Shown here: in pieces, positions 33,421 to 47,480 of the stretch
How the letters are laid out: each line of letters begins with the position of its first letter
Numbering within the stretch: the first letter of the stretch is position 1
NCBI GenBank assembly: GCA_026545765.1
Contig: CM048844.1
Location: forward strand, 6,202,524-6,266,523
Length of the DNA: 64,000 nt
From: Plantago major
Taxonomy: Eukaryota; Streptophyta; Magnoliopsida; Lamiales; Plantaginaceae
Direction: 5' to 3'
Notes under the pieces: generated by a model
Database searches by the model: none
What the model saw: only the letters and a program-made list of their open reading frames with translations
What the model was told of the DNA's origin: nothing
Made by a program: the position numbers and the translations under genes

Positions 33421-36125
33421 CCTGGGTGAGTCGACTAAGTCATGGCCATGGGCAACCAATTACATGTTGACAGCAAACAAAAGTTGCAGAATGATTTCTG
33501 GTACTGTTTCACCCAATTCGACTAACGACTAGCAAACTAGGACTGGCAGGCTACCTACAAAAGTGAAACGAAACGTGGAAATTTACCTCTGTACTCTGTA
33601 CACAACATTTAAAAATTCCACACCCTAGATTCGTAAACTCAATCCTCGTCCACGGTGTATATCTGTTTTTCAATCGGTTTTTTATAAGGTTTGTAGAATC
33701 AAGAATGTATGTTTTCACTAATTTACTCGTAGTGAAGAATTGAGATGAAGTTTAACAAAGAAGGAAACATTGATTCGAAACGAAAGAAACATCCTGGAAT
33801 GAACAATTGTAAGCATTGATTGAGATTAAAGGAGTATTACTCTTAAGTAGATGATGTCTAAGGTGACGAACCAAGTTCGATGAATGAAATTCGAAGTAAC
33901 TATAGATTTGTTTGAGAGTTGTGTGGTTGTTAAGCCGAATCACTGGAAGAAGATAAGTTTTTGAATGTTTTGTATTTATATTTTCGATGTTCTTATGTAA
34001 CTCGTAGTTTACGAACTTTGAATATGTGATTGTTGTGGTTAAATCCTTCTGTAACCCATACTTTGAACTCTATTACTAGTATTTCCGTTGTACCAGAGTA
34101 CAAATTAACATATGTAACTCCTAAATTTGCTAACATCTTCCATTTGAATGGATTGTTGAACTTTATTGTTGTATTCATTAAAAAAATGCTTTACTACTCG
34201 GATTTAGTTGAAACAATTTAATTCCATATCATAAAAGATAAGGCCTACTTCTACTAAATTATTTGCTTAACAAAGTAACACAAAACTTATGATAAATAAT
34301 AACACTAGAGCAAAAATGATAATTTCAAAGCAACTTTTCTTTTATAAATTTAATATGTGTCACAAAAAGTGTTATAAGTATTACAAATAATTAAAATTAC
34401 TCTGACAATATGACTTCTGCTCTGACATTATAATCAGCCAAAAACTTATTGTTAACATACTAACAACAAACATTATTCCTCAAATCAGTGTTAAATTTTT
34501 TTTTTCCCCCCCTTCTTTTTATTGAAAAAGAACTTCTGGAATTCCAAACAGGGTCTTTGTTTATTACCTTCCATGAGTTCAGTCCACTATGGGTACCAGT
34601 GACATGTTGACACCTAACAAAAGGTTCACAATTATTTGAAGTACAGTTTCACCCATTTGGGCAGGGTACCTAGCGAAAGAAATGACAAATACTATATCAT
34701 ACATCAATACCAACCCTCCATTCAAAATAACCTGTACAATTCAATTTTTGAGATGCAAAATAACACTAATAGCATTAATATTACTTGTGAATTTAGTTTA
34801 TAACTTTATTAGAATTATTTAGATTATTTGGTTATTTTAATTCATCGTAAAAAACGAAGGTGGATAATTTTAAAGAGGTACGTAAAAAATGATAAAATTG
34901 GAAAGATTACCTGGGACGAATTACTAGTATATAAACAAAAATACACACATCCATCATTCAAAAAAAGAAATAAATAGAGTACTATTATTGGTTGCTTGGT
35001 TCTAGTTATTGGCTGAATTAACAAAGTGGGCTAATCAATGCTTTTTCACGGGCCTTTTTCTCAGTTTTGTCAAACATCAACCAGTACCAACTTGCAAACG
35101 TGACCCTGATAGTATAACCAACGTTCCCGTTCCCGTTAATAATGTGTCGTTTTAGATATAACAGTTCCCGTAAATAAGGTGTAGTTTTAGCATTAATTAA
35201 AACAGTGTCATTTAATTTCCAGCCAATATTTAGGGGAAATTATTCACAATTATAATACATAAGAGCAGGCAAGAATCTGCATCCAAGAGATCTTCCACTT
35301 CCAGATTCTTCTATTTACTGCATTGATTTCTAAAAGGGACCACAATTTGGCTTCTGGCCTTGCATAATTTGAGGAGTCAGGCAAGTGTGTTTTGTGAAAA
35401 TGATTGAATGTGCGACTCCGTCCATTTATAAATCTATGGGTTTCTCCAATTCCGTTACACTTATCGCTAGTGATGCCTTTTCGCATTGATGACAAGAGAT
35501 ATTTTTCGTCGATAACAACTTCTTTGGTTGTTAATAGTGCCTTATGTATCTATACCACGATCGAGACTTCGTACTAACCAATTGTTAGGTTAATTATAGT
35601 GTGATACGGAGTTGGAATTTTATTGTGGATGCGAAGTGATTTACCTTATCTATATAGGGTTATTTTTTTTTGAAATTGTGATAACAAGTGGGTAAAAAGA
35701 GATTTCTTATCAAGCCATAGTGGAGTGGTAATTAATGAAATTCGACTAATTAAACACACTAGAGACCGCAGGAAGCTCTTATCAACTTGTGCACTAAATC
35801 CTCTTTTAGCCTAGTGTATTGTTTTTCCAAAGAGTCGATTCTTTTAACCGAAAAGGTTTGAATTTGCCAATAAACCAGAGTCAACCCGCCAATATCAGTT
35901 AGCAAGTCCGAACTTAATTGAACAAGGTCACTCTGATTTTGAAAAGAGGAACGCGTTCAAACCTTGACTGGGTTCAAGTAGGCACCATATCAATTAGCAT
36001 ATGCTATGTCATATACTTACGTCTTCTTTAGTCCGAACATAACCCGTATACGTGAGTTGGTTTTAAGTTCCGATCCTAGGAAGTCAAGGTCTTACTGCCG
36101 TGTGAGTGGAATCTTGAACATCATG
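33421..36125. other. Gene-poor spacer
   Basis: AT-rich. The 33421-33560 segment (ACATGTTGACA...ACAAAAG...GTTTCACCCA) resembles 34586-34680, suggesting an old duplication. GTTCCCGTTAATAA words cluster near 35130-35180. No gene is supported. Confidence 0.45.
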
Positions 36126-36134
36126 TAAAGTTAG

Positions 36135-37192
36135 GGTAAACTCCACAAAACCCCCTCCAATTATATTAAACATGCACAAATCACCCTCAATTATGGAAAC
36201 TGCACCAAATCCCCCCTAACGTGAATAAATATTGCACGAAACACCCTCAATTATTTTGATTGCACCTAACCCTCTGAAAACAATAACAATTACCTACTTT
36301 TCCCCTCAATTATCAAAATTTCTTCAAGTCTCCAAAAATGTTAATAAATATAGCGGAAAATTGAAACTACTAATTGTTAAATGCGTTCTTCGCATACAAA
36401 AAATGAGACCGTACATTATTCATGCTTGTTGAGTTACAAAGTTACGTATAGTTTTTATTAAATTTATAAGGAAATTTTTTCTTACTAAAATGTATAATTA
36501 AAACATAAAAAATGATTATAGGATATAAAAATGACCCTAAGGTCTCGATTTTTCGTGTACTACTATGAATCCCATAAATTGTGACTATCTGGTTCGTTAG
36601 GTCGGTGTTTCTTTCTATTTTTTTATAATTATAATGATGTACCATTATAAGATTAAATGGAAAATTAAAAACAATAAGAATCAATAAAAAGAATAAAGAA
36701 ACACTGATCTTGACATTTGTACTCATTAATGGTGACCAAACGCTCACTGTTTTTGACAACCCTAGTGTTCCGCGGAATCGGAGATATTATGGCCCTTTTA
36801 TTTATTTAACTGTTTTCTAATTTCTTATGTTTTGTTAAATTGAAAATTGTAATTTCTTTTGTTAAAAAATAGGGGTGAGTTTGTAACATTATAGGTATAA
36901 ATAATCTTATTTGTTGCATGTGAAGCACATCTTCAGTTATATGGACGAAAAAGGAATTTTTCACTATTTTTTCAACAGTTCGGGGGATTTGGTGCAATGT
37001 TGATAAGTGAGCGTCAATCGTGTTATGTTTATTAATGTTTCAGGGGATTTGGTGCAATTTTTATAATTGAGGGTATGTCACTATATCGTGAAATGTTTAT
37101 TAATATTTCGGGAGATTGGGTGTAATTTTAATAATTGAGTGTGTTACGTACATGTTTAGTATAATTGCAGGGTTTTTATGTAGTTTACCTTT
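36135..37192. mobile_element. Non-autonomous MULE-like element with repeat-bearing inverted arms
   Basis: The ends GGTAAACTCCACAAAACCCC and (inverted) GGTAAACTACATAAAAACCC are inverted repeats. The exact 9-bp direct repeat TAAAGTTAG flanks the element (36126-36134 and 37193-37201), the target-site size of Mutator-like elements. Each arm, roughly 200 bp, contains about three copies of a 60-75 bp unit of the form CACCCTCAATTAT...GCACCAAATCCCCC. The 1,058-bp element has an AT-rich centre (36400-36940) with no convincing transposase; a 105-codon frame there is hydrophobic and unrecognised. Confidence 0.82.
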
Positions 37193-37201
37193 TAAAGTTA
37201 G

Positions 37202-40200
37202 AGGGTGATTTGAGAGTAAGCCACCACAACCACCCCACACAGATGACAGAACAATGCTATTGTATTTCACCATTTCTCATCATCACCGTCCATAGTTTCT
37301 CAACAATTTCTCTTTGTTGAGAGAAATGGATAGATACCATTTTATTCACATACAGTGCCTCTCATGGTGGACCACCAATCCACCCAGGGTATAGGGGTGC
37401 CCCTTCAAAAAGTTGTTTGATTTGATATGTCCCATCGTTTTACCACATCCGCATTAAATACAATAGTATATAATAATACTTGCACGTAATACTTTGACTA
37501 TAAATTGTTACTACAAAGTACTTAAAAAAAGTCTTTAAAATTTTATACTATTATGAAAGTTCATTGTGTAATCGTTCTAACGTAATTGTTGATTTTTTTA
37601 CGTTTACGGTTTAGGTGTAAATATTGGTCAAATTTAGAAGGGTAAACTTGTATGGTAGGGACACATGGATTATTGCAGTTTTGGACACGTTCTCTCCTTT
37701 TCAATCAACTTTTATGAAACCAGATTTTCAGAGATGCTCTTCCAATTCTATTGGAGGATTCCAGATTCCTTAATGGCTGGCTGCAAACACCTGAGTACAC
37801 TGCTATTCCTCAGTACTATCCCTTGTATTAAAAGTTCATCAAGTCTCTCTTGTTACTCGGATTATTAGCATTCGAATTCGTGTCTGTAGGAGTGGAATTA
37901 GGATGGGCAAGAGATTCCGGAGTTAAAATGTTTTTTCTGAGAGAATATTTGAATTGGTGGTAATAACTTGCAGGAAAACGCAATGAATACATAGGATTCG
38001 GTCAACTGGAAAATAATTTCTTTTTGTCACGAGTGCTAAAAAGTGGTCACTCCAAAAGATCCTAAGAATCCCATTTTTTGATATTATATGCTGCTGCTTC
38101 TTGAACTTCTTGACTTTGTGTGTCAATTTGCAATCAAAATAAAGTACCAAAGCGATCATTTCTATTGCATTGCTAGCCTCTATTCTACTAGAGAATTGAT
38201 TCGGGATAGCACGCATATCAATAAGGTGATTCTAAATTGGAATGACACTCGTATCATAAGGTAGATATTTATTTTCAAGAGATGAGAATACTACTATACG
38301 AATTTCAGATTTATGTGTGATTGGTCTTGAACAATCTTGGCATATGTGACCCATTGAGGAGTTTCTCGATGTGCTAACATTCGTTAGAAATTATATGTAT
38401 TTTTTGTATAATGGAGTCAGTTAGTTGATAACTCTGTCCGTAATGAATTTGTTGTGTTTTATCTCAAATCAAGTAAGCAGGATATCTGAAACCAAGTTTC
38501 AGATCGTGGATGCTTACTCAAGGTGATTGGACGGTTCAGATTGGTTCCTGTTGATCAATGGCTGAGATAAATTCACTCGTTAGTTTGTTATGAGCGGTTA
38601 TTAAAGAGAAGAGAACAAAAAACAGAGTCAGTTGCTAGCTTGGAAAACTCTCAGAAATTCTCTCTCGATTCTTCATCATTTGCTCTGAGATTTTGCATAG
38701 CAGTTGAAGAAGGTTATTCACACGACTGACGGTTGAAGATATCAGGTTTCGTGATCTGCTCATTGAGAATTGGTTCGAGTTCCATTGTCGCTTGTTTGTC
38801 GTTGAGATTGATCTTGTTTTCTCTTTCAATTGATTGAGGAGTATAGATAATCGATTGGCTGATCAGTATAGATTGTATGAAACAGTAATCGAATCTCGGT
38901 TGATATCAATATACGTCTTGGTTTTTAGTGGATGTAATTTATTTTGGTTGAGCGTAAATTACGTGTTTCATCGTTCTTACGCTCATTGATCGATTGATAG
39001 TTGTTATTGTTTGGTTGAGATTATTGTTGTGACTCAACATAATTGGATTGTAAGTCCAAAATGGTTGAGCATTGATCGATTAATGGTGAATTTTACATGA
39101 TCAATACTACTTGCATTTCTTTATGAGCGTTCAAGAAAAACTTTAGTTTGTGAATGGTAGAAAGTAAAAATTGAATTAAGCACACAGCATGCATCAGCAG
39201 AAATTGACATGAAAGGGTGTGGTTGTCCCACTCAGCTAAAAGCCTAAAACCATAAAAAGTCAGATTTACTTTCACGTTATGTTTATGTTATGTTATGTTG
39301 ACCTCTGCCACTACTACCAACTGTTGCTATCACCAGAAAAGAGACTAATAATTGAAACAAAAAAAATACTACTAATACAACTATATTTTCAACACCTTGA
39401 AATTTTGTATAACCTCACTGTTTGATTGATTTTTACATGCTGGAGAGTGTACTGTAGTTGTTTGGTAGTAATAACTTGGCCGGACCGCCTAAAAGTGTTG
39501 TATGTTGGGATGTTTTTTTTTATGGTAAACAAAACATAACATAGTTGTTTTACTTGGCGACTTATTGATGTGTAATACTTGGCCTGACCTCATACGTCAT
39601 GGATAATATATTTACTTTCTAGTACTTTAATAATATTGTTCTCATCTAAAAAAAATACATATGCCCTCTTAATGAAATTGATATAATTATCTTGCTTTGT
39701 GGATTAATCTTAGTTTTCGCCTGGCAAAACATGAAAGAACATGGCATTCACTACTCCATTAAAGATGGTCAAGAAATAACAGTCACTGAACAAAAAATGA
39801 AAAAGGTGGAGTTTGTGAGCTTGTTTGGCTTCATTTGGCAAAAATATTTGGTGGGCGGATGACAAAATGGGAAGCAAGTGGATTTTTATTAATGCTTCTA
39901 TATAATTGTACATATATAATTTGAAATTTCAAAGACTACTTTTTTTTTTTTTTTGTTTGCTGCATTACTTTCGACTTTTTTTTTTTTCAATTTAAGATTT
40001 AATAAGCTAGCTAATAGATTATAAACTAGTTGATAACTAATAGATTTGATGATAAATTGGTTGGTTTTTGGTGGAATCTTATTTAATGCAATATTTATAA
40101 GTGTTAATTCAGAGTGAAACGTACCGGACATGTTCCCTCTTTTAGTAGTGGTTTTTTTAAGGGAATAAAATAGTCCAATATTATGATAAGAATAGGAAAA

Positions 40201-42092
40201 AGAAAGGGAAAGATATTTCCAAGTGCGCTCAAGGGTGAGTGGCTGAGGAATAAAGAAGAATTTCCAATTAGATAATGACTAAAACAGGATACTAGAAATT
40301 ATATAAATAAAAGAATAAAAGAAAATACACTTTCTACGGTATCACGTGGAAGATCATGTACAATTAATTATTTCTCCCAACATTTAAAGATTGAGTATTA
40401 GATAGATATAAATATAATACAATGGGAATTTTTAATTTTTATGAGAAATTGTCCATATCAATCGTCCATAGACTACTCGGATCAATGTAACATAGTATAA
40501 GTAAACATTAATACAGATAAGACTTAAACTCAGTAGACTGTTTGGCAAACAACTGAGTAGACTGTTTGGCAAACAACTGAACCATATTACAATCGCGTTG
40601 TAAAATAAATCGTGTTTAACATGAAATTAAATAATCATGTTAAGTTACTAAAATTGTGGACATAATTTTTAGGGAAAAATCAATACATGTGTACCCAAAA
40701 GTGTATGGCTAAAAATAAGTACAAGATATTAATTGAGTGTCAAAGTACATTCATACTCAAAGTGTGTGGCTAAATAAGATGTTAAATGAATAACACTGAT
40801 GTACCAATGAGGTCCGCTCAATTAGTTAGCCCGAAGTGCTATAATGTAGAGGTTATGGCTTGTTTTATTTTAACATCAAAATTTATTACTCGATTGATAA
40901 TGATGTTTACAGGAGTATAAGAAATGCTTCATAATACATGTTTCAAACCATTACAAATTACAATCATACCAATAACTAGCAGCACAAACCAGGTCCATTT
41001 CCTCTTCACTTTTCTAGACTTTGTCCCTTCAGTTCATATTTCCAATGTTTCATTACTGTTGCTCTATTCGTCAAGTGCAGATTGCGTTCTGTTGTATCGT
41101 AGTTGTGATAGTTGATGCATTTGTAATAATTGTTAGATCGAGTGATAATATATTAGTTGATTTGATTTAATATGACTGTAACATTGATATTCTAGGGAAA
41201 AAAAGAGATAATGTTGTAGGTGTTGAAATGTGGGAATTTTATTGTGGAAGTAGTTTTTATAAGGAATTGTATTACTTTTAGTGAAAAGTCGATGGAATAT
41301 ATGTTAAAGTCGTTTATAAAACAGTAACGATATTTATTTTAGTATCATATAAGGCTCTGTTCTCTTCAAATGAAAACTCATTTAGTTCAGTTCAATTCTG
41401 CTTAATTATATTTTATATTACAATTCATTAAATTTCAATTGAAAATAACATAACCTAAATATCATATTGGGAGATAAAGTTATAAACCTATAACACTGCA
41501 CTTTGATGATTTATTATTTCTCACATCAAATCAATTTAATACTTGAAAAAGGTATATCTCTGAAAATTACACCAACAATACAATCCATCCACTCCCGCCA
41601 CCTGTCCGCCCACATTTGTTCCCTCCAAATATCTCATTCCCAACACCATCTCAACACCTCACTAGTCACTACATATATTAGAAACCTTTTTCCCTTTTTT
41701 ACATCTTATTAAACATTTAAACCCGAAAATAGTTACATATTCAAATCCCACATTAATAACAATACTCCAAAGTCTATAGCAACACCTCATCCTCCACTCT
41801 AGCTCTCCTTCCCGACGAGATGCACGGTTCAAAATCTCACATAAACGTAATAAGAATTTTTTTATTAAAAATCTAGCTCAATCCCAATGTAATTTATCCG
41901 TATCATCATATTAGTTAACCAAAAAGTTACGGTCAGAGTATTCATGTAAAAGTTCATTCAATTAAGTAACTTCATTTAACTTCAACTTCATTCAAATGAA
42001 TAAATAAATTACTTTATCGAATAAGTTCGTAATAAACGGAATTCGTAGCAGTACCATTATACAACAAGAAAAGTGATACAGTAGAAGATACT
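37202..42092. other. Gene-poor spacer upstream of the SMXL gene
   Basis: No supported gene. A 24-bp tandem pair (ACTGTTTGGCAAACAACTGA) lies at about 40536-40584. Transcribed-looking, less AT-rich sequence at 38460-38900 lacks a readable frame. The last kilobase before 42417 contains the SMXL promoter and leader, but no TATA element is certain. Confidence 0.45.
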
Positions 42093-42416
42093 GTGCGCCA
42101 CTTCCCATCCAATATAGTCTTTTTTTTTTTTTTGAGATACCATCCAATATATAGTCGAAAAGCCCAAATCAGAAAAAAGCTTCCTCTCAACTTCAGATAC
42201 CCACAAACATTACCAATATTTATATATCACACCATTTCTCCAGACACCCTTAAATATAAACAAAAAAAACCATTTTTATATCATTATTATGAAACTCGTC
42301 GCTTTTACCACCCATCTATTCCCACAAAAACACACTTAATTAAAAAAAAACCTCCCACCAATTTTCCCATACAATCGGAGAGAAAAACACACAAACCAAA
42401 CACACCCTTACCGTAC

Positions 42417-45400
42417 ATGCCTACGCCGGTTTCCTCCGCCCGGCAATGCCTGACGGAGAAGGCGGCGTCCGCTCTCGACGACGCCGTCTCCGTCGCGCGC
42501 CGCCGCGGCCACTCCCAGACGACGTCTCTCCACCTCGTCTCGTCACTGCTCTCACTCCCAAACTCGACTCTTCGAGAAGCCTGCACTCGGATTCGGAACA
42601 ATGCGTACTCAGCCAGAATGCAATTCAAGGCGCTGGAGCTCTCCTTGAGTATTGCTCTCGATCGCATGCCCTCGAGCAGTAAAATCGAGGAGCCGCCTGT
42701 TGCGAACTCGCTCATGGCGGCGATTAAGCGATCGCAGGCGAATCAGCGGCGGCAGCCGGAGAATTTCAGCTTCTATCAGCAGCAGCAGCAGTATTCGTCG
42801 GCTAGTGTGCCGATTGTCAGGGTGGAGTTGCGGAATTTGATTCTGTCGATTTTGGATGATCCGTTGGTGAGTAGAGTGTTTGGTGAGGCTGGTTTTAAGA
42901 GCTGTGATTTGAAATTGGCAACGATTAGGCCGGGGAGTAGTTTCTATCCGTTTGGTGGTGGTGGTGGTGGTACGTCGAGGTACAAGCGGCCGATGTTTCT
43001 GTGTAATATTGGTGGGGAAGAGGGGAGTTGTAACGGTAATACTAGCAAGGGGTTTAGTTTTCCGTTTGTGACGTGTGGGGAGGAGAATTGGAGGAGGATT
43101 GGGGAGGTGATGCTGAGAGGGGAGAGGAGGAAGAGGAATCCTCTGCTTATGGGGGTTTCGGCGGACGAGGCGTTGCGAAGTTTTTTACAGACGGTGGAGA
43201 GGAGAGTGGAGGGTTTTTTGCCGGCTGGATTGAGTGGAATGAGTGTGGTTTGTGTTGGGGATGAGGTTTTGAGGTTTGTGAATGGTGAGTGTGATGAGAG
43301 AGTGATGGAGGAGAAGTTTGAGGAGGTGGAGAGGTTGCTGGAGAGTGAGAGGGTGTTGGTGAGTATTGGTGATCTGAAGGCGTTTGGTGGTGATTGTGGT
43401 GGTGGTGGATTGAGGTACTTGGTGGGGAGGTTTAGTAAGCTGTTGGAGGTTCATGTTGGGAAGGTGTGGTTGATCGGGGCGGCGGTGTCGTATGACGTTT
43501 ATTTTAAGTTCTTGAACAAGTTTCCGTCCGTTGAGGAGGATTGGGATATGGAAGTGTTGCCGATTACTTCGCTGAAGTTTTCGGTGGGCGGTTCGTATCC
43601 GAGATCCAGGTCAGTTTGTGATGTTACATGTTCTTGAATTTCGTAATTGTCTGATTAGATTGACATGTTAGTTGAAGTAAAAGTTGGTTTATCCTTTTGA
43701 CATTCCACTTAGTCATGAAAGGGATCAAGTGAAATCTGTTAAATGAAAATCTACTTGAATAAGTAAAACATAGAGCTCATTTGTGTGTTGAAGATGAAGA
43801 ATGTATGCTCTTTTCTACTTGAAGTGTTTATCTGGTTTGATTGCTGAAGCTATGTGCCACTGCATTACTTTGTGCTGAAACTATGTGCTGTATAACTTTG
43901 TGATGAAGGTTCGTAGATAAAAATATGTTAAAGCGTAGAACTGTATGAGTTATTGATTGGATGGCTGTTTAGGTGAAAAACAAGCCGCAAATCTTACACA
44001 ATGCGTCCCACCTCAGATATTCTGATCTGGTTGTAGGCATAAAGTTTGTCATGTATTTATTTATGTTCCTAATAATATCTTCTAGGATGCTATATGCGCC
44101 ACTTGTTGATGGCTTGATAAAAGTCCAACAAGCTTGTGGAAATCTGCATCCCAAAATTTTCTGGTCCTTATCAGGCTAGTGCTGTTTGCCCCTAACCCTA
44201 ACTATGAAGAACTGGGAATAGCTTTTCTGAAACTGTCAAGTGGCTGGCAGAATTGATTCACGGTATCTGATTTTTTTCAACCAAATCGGTATCGTGCTAT
44301 CAATTTGCATAGTGTTTAAAGGTTCTGATCCTTTAATCTTCAGATTCTTTAGATTTTTTGCTTCACCGAGGCAGGCATTAGATAGGATCTGATCCTGAAA
44401 ATTTCAACTTGGTAATAATGGGGTTTGTTTCAAAGTGATGGCACTGTCATAGAGCAGATGTAACGTGACAAAGTAAATCACCAAAGATAAACACAGATTT
44501 CATTCACTATGTATGAAAACTGAACACTAAAACTCCCTTTCGAGAGCGCGACCATATTCCTAGACCTTCGTAATAACTAATTAAGTAGTCCTGATTAAAT
44601 TATAATTTTTCTCTTACAAAGAATCTTCCCAGCTAAACTAAGGCCATGCTTTATCGGTAAGCAGGGGATTGCGTTGCTTTTTCTCAATTTGTTGCTTTTG
44701 CCTTTTGTTGTAATGCGTGCAATCTCGTAGTTGCCTCGCTCATGTATTGTATGAAACTTGCAGCTTAATGGAGTCTTTTGTCCCATTGGGCGGGTTCTTC
44801 TCGATGCCATCTGATACAAAGACTGCATTGAGCAACACAGGGCAAAAGGTTGGCCGCTGTAATTTATGTAATGAGAAGTACCAACAAGAAGTAGCTGCAC
44901 TTTCAAATGGACCTTGTGCTTCAATTACAGAGCAGTGCCAGTCAAGTTTGCCCCCTTGGATGCAAAATTCTGAACCAAGCTCCCAGACTGATTTGGTCAA
45001 CTTCAAGGTATTAATAGTATCAAAACTTCTTTCAACTAAAAGTAATTTGATAATGAAAAACATAAAAGTAATTCCATGTTATTCTGGACTAGTTATACAA
45101 ACTTATTCTGAGCATCCGTGATGCAGGCCAAAAATGATAGCTTGCTACTAAATGTGAAGATTGCTGGAGTCCAGAAGAAATGGGACAATATTTGCCACCA
45201 ATATCACCACAAACAACCTTTACCTGAAGGAAATACACACCATATAGGTTATCAGGTTCCACGAGTTTTTGGGTTTCAAGTTGCTGCTGAGAAAAATTCA
45301 TCTCCGAGCAATGAAAGTGGGAACCAGTTCAATGCATCACCAGCCGAACAGAGAAAAAATAACGTAGTTTCCAGCTTGTCATCCGATTTACAACAGAGTT

Positions 45401-46881
45401 CTTCAACAAAAGAACTTAGTTCAATGAGTATGCAAAAGGCCACTGATCTGAATGCATCATCTAAATCTGGTGAAATTCCTCCCGAATACCATGGCGGTCT
45501 CAAATCTCGTAGTTTGGATTCTCCAACTTCGGTTACTTCAGTGACTACTGATCTGGGTCTGGGAACTATTTCGGCTTCTGCATGCAAAGAACAAGAGAAG
45601 CTAGCAAATCAGTTTCGTTTGGACTTATCTGGCTCCTTTTCGTCGAATGCTAACAGTTACAGGTGCTCAGATGTGAAGGACGCCAAGACGCTTTACAAGG
45701 CTCTCACTGAAAGAGTTGGTTGGCAAGAAGAAGCCATAATTGATGTTACTAATGCCATCACTCAACCACAAACGAAACTTTTGGGCCTGAACCGTAGTGA
45801 TTTATGGATTAATCTCCATGGACCTGATATATTAGGCAAGAAAAAGCTTGCAATAGCACTTGCCGAGATATTATATGGCAGCACAGAAAGTCTCGTCTGT
45901 GTGGATCTAAGCTTCCCGAATGCAGCAGCCCGTGCAGATAAGTTGTTTGGTCCTCCTGTAACAAACAGATACGATCCATCCATGAGAGGGACTGTCATTG
46001 ATTATATGGTCGAAAAGCTGAGCAAAAAGCCATCTGTTGTTTTCATTGAAAATGTTGACAAGGCTGATTCCGTTGTCCAGAGTAGCTTGTCTCATGCAGT
46101 GAAGACTGGTAGATTAATGGACTTGCGTGGAAGAGAAGTAAACGTGGCCAACTCAATCTTTCTAGCTACTACGAGATTTGGGGTTGAGGAGTCGGGCAAG
46201 TACTCCGAGGAAGATCTGTTAAGCAAAAAGGCACAGTTGATTCAGGTACTAATCAGATTTGATCTGAATGATGATCTGGCGAGCCATGACACGAGTCATT
46301 TGTATAAAGGTTTTTATGATGTGAACTTGATGAACAAGAGAAAGCTTGTTGGTGGGAGCAGAAGCACGGATCAGTGTGGTAGCAGCTTGGAGTTGAGAAA
46401 AAAAGCACACAAAGCATCAAACTCATACCTAGATTTGAATTTCCCTGCCGAAGGAAGTGACATATCCGACCCCTGTGCTTCAGAATCCGATTCTGGTTCC
46501 AGCTCTGAGAACTACAGATCATGGCTGGAAAAGTTTGATCTACAAATTTGTCAAAGGGTGGTTTTCAGACCATTTGACTTTATGTCGCTTGCTGAGAGAT
46601 TGTCCAAGGAGATCAGTGAATGTTTGCACAAAGTTGTTGGGTCGGGATGTACTCTGGAGATTGAGCCAAGTGTAATGCAGCAGCTCCTAGCCGCTGCGTA
46701 TTTGTCTGAAAATAAACAGGTCGAGGATTGGATTCGACATGTCCTGAGGCAGGGTTTTGTGGAAGCTATGGAGAACTTCAGTCTGGATGCTCGTTCGGTT
46801 GTAAAGCTCGTTACGGCAAAGGGTGGTTGTTCAGATGAGCAACCAGAGACTCTCCTCCCTGGTAAAATCATAGTGAATTAG
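42417..46881 (+). CDS. SMXL6/7/8-type (D53-like) strigolactone-signalling repressor
   Basis: Three exons: 42417-43609, 44764-45007 and 45127-46881, 3192 nt or 1063 residues. The N-terminus MPTPVSSARQCLTEKAASAL is the Clp-N signature of the SMXL6/7/8 (D53) branch, not SMAX1 or SMXL3/4/5. It continues with NSLMAAIKRSQANQRR, ILDDPLVSRVFGEAGF, and SLMESFVPLGGFF across the exon 1/2 join. The C-terminal ATPase-like part has LHGPDILGKKKLAIALAE. The EAR motif LDLNFP lies at residues 914-919 and would recruit TOPLESS co-repressors. Family members are ClpB-like nuclear proteins degraded through D14-MAX2 on strigolactone perception. At the RGKT degron this protein reads MRGTVIDYM (R766, G767, T768), with the lysine absent. 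The three-exon layout and length are normal. Confidence 0.95.
43610..44763 (+). other. Intron 1 of the SMXL gene
   Basis: The donor CCAG|GTCAGT and acceptor ACTTGCAG|CTTAATGG keep the frame (AG|C gives Ser). The intron is 1,154 bp and nothing else is recognised inside it. Confidence 0.85.
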
Positions 46882-47480
46882 CTTCAGTGTAATTGTATTT
46901 ATGTATAATATAGGTTTTGTATCTAGGTAGTGTGTCTAAACCTGGTAATCCCATATTTTTATTGGATTATTACAGGTTTAGTGTTTAGTTTGTGTAATGT
47001 CGAATTGAATGTAGATTACCTGGTATTAGTTTAGGCCTTAGTGTGTAGTAGTTTTGCTGCAGATGTATTATGATGTAAGATGATGTGCATAATTATTAGG
47101 TTCGTGTATCTTAACATCACCAATGAATGAGAAATAGCATTCAGGTATCAGGTTTAGTACAACATTTCTACTCCCTTCCATCTTGAATGACTTTTAATTT
47201 CATATAATTAAAAATTCTCTTTTTTGCAAGACAATTTTTTTTGACGTATTCATATTTTGACGTACCAATCTAAATGTATGAAATTCTTCAAAATAGGTGA
47301 TGGTATTTTATTGGCTCAAATTTTTTCTTATTTTTTTCCAGCGCAAAAGTATATTAAGATTTTACATTCTAGCTCAAAAGTATGATCGTAAATTATCATC
47401 ATCATTCATACAATAAAATTGTTACAAATTGATGTTTTTATTCTTTAACTACTATTCCGTACCACAAAATTCTTTACTCC
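46882..47480. other. 3' UTR of the SMXL gene and spacer
   Basis: T-rich 3' UTR. At 46900-47040 the words GGTAATCCCA...GGTTTAGTGT and TTTAGGCCTTAG hint at weak repeats. A CTCCCTTCCATCTTGAATG word at 47171 may be one end of a decayed Stowaway element. Confidence 0.4.

Noticed and set aside
43185-43454. Minus-strand frame opposite SMXL exon 1 (Thr/His/Leu-rich)
   Set aside because: Shadow of the GGT/GAG-rich coding strand of the SMXL gene.
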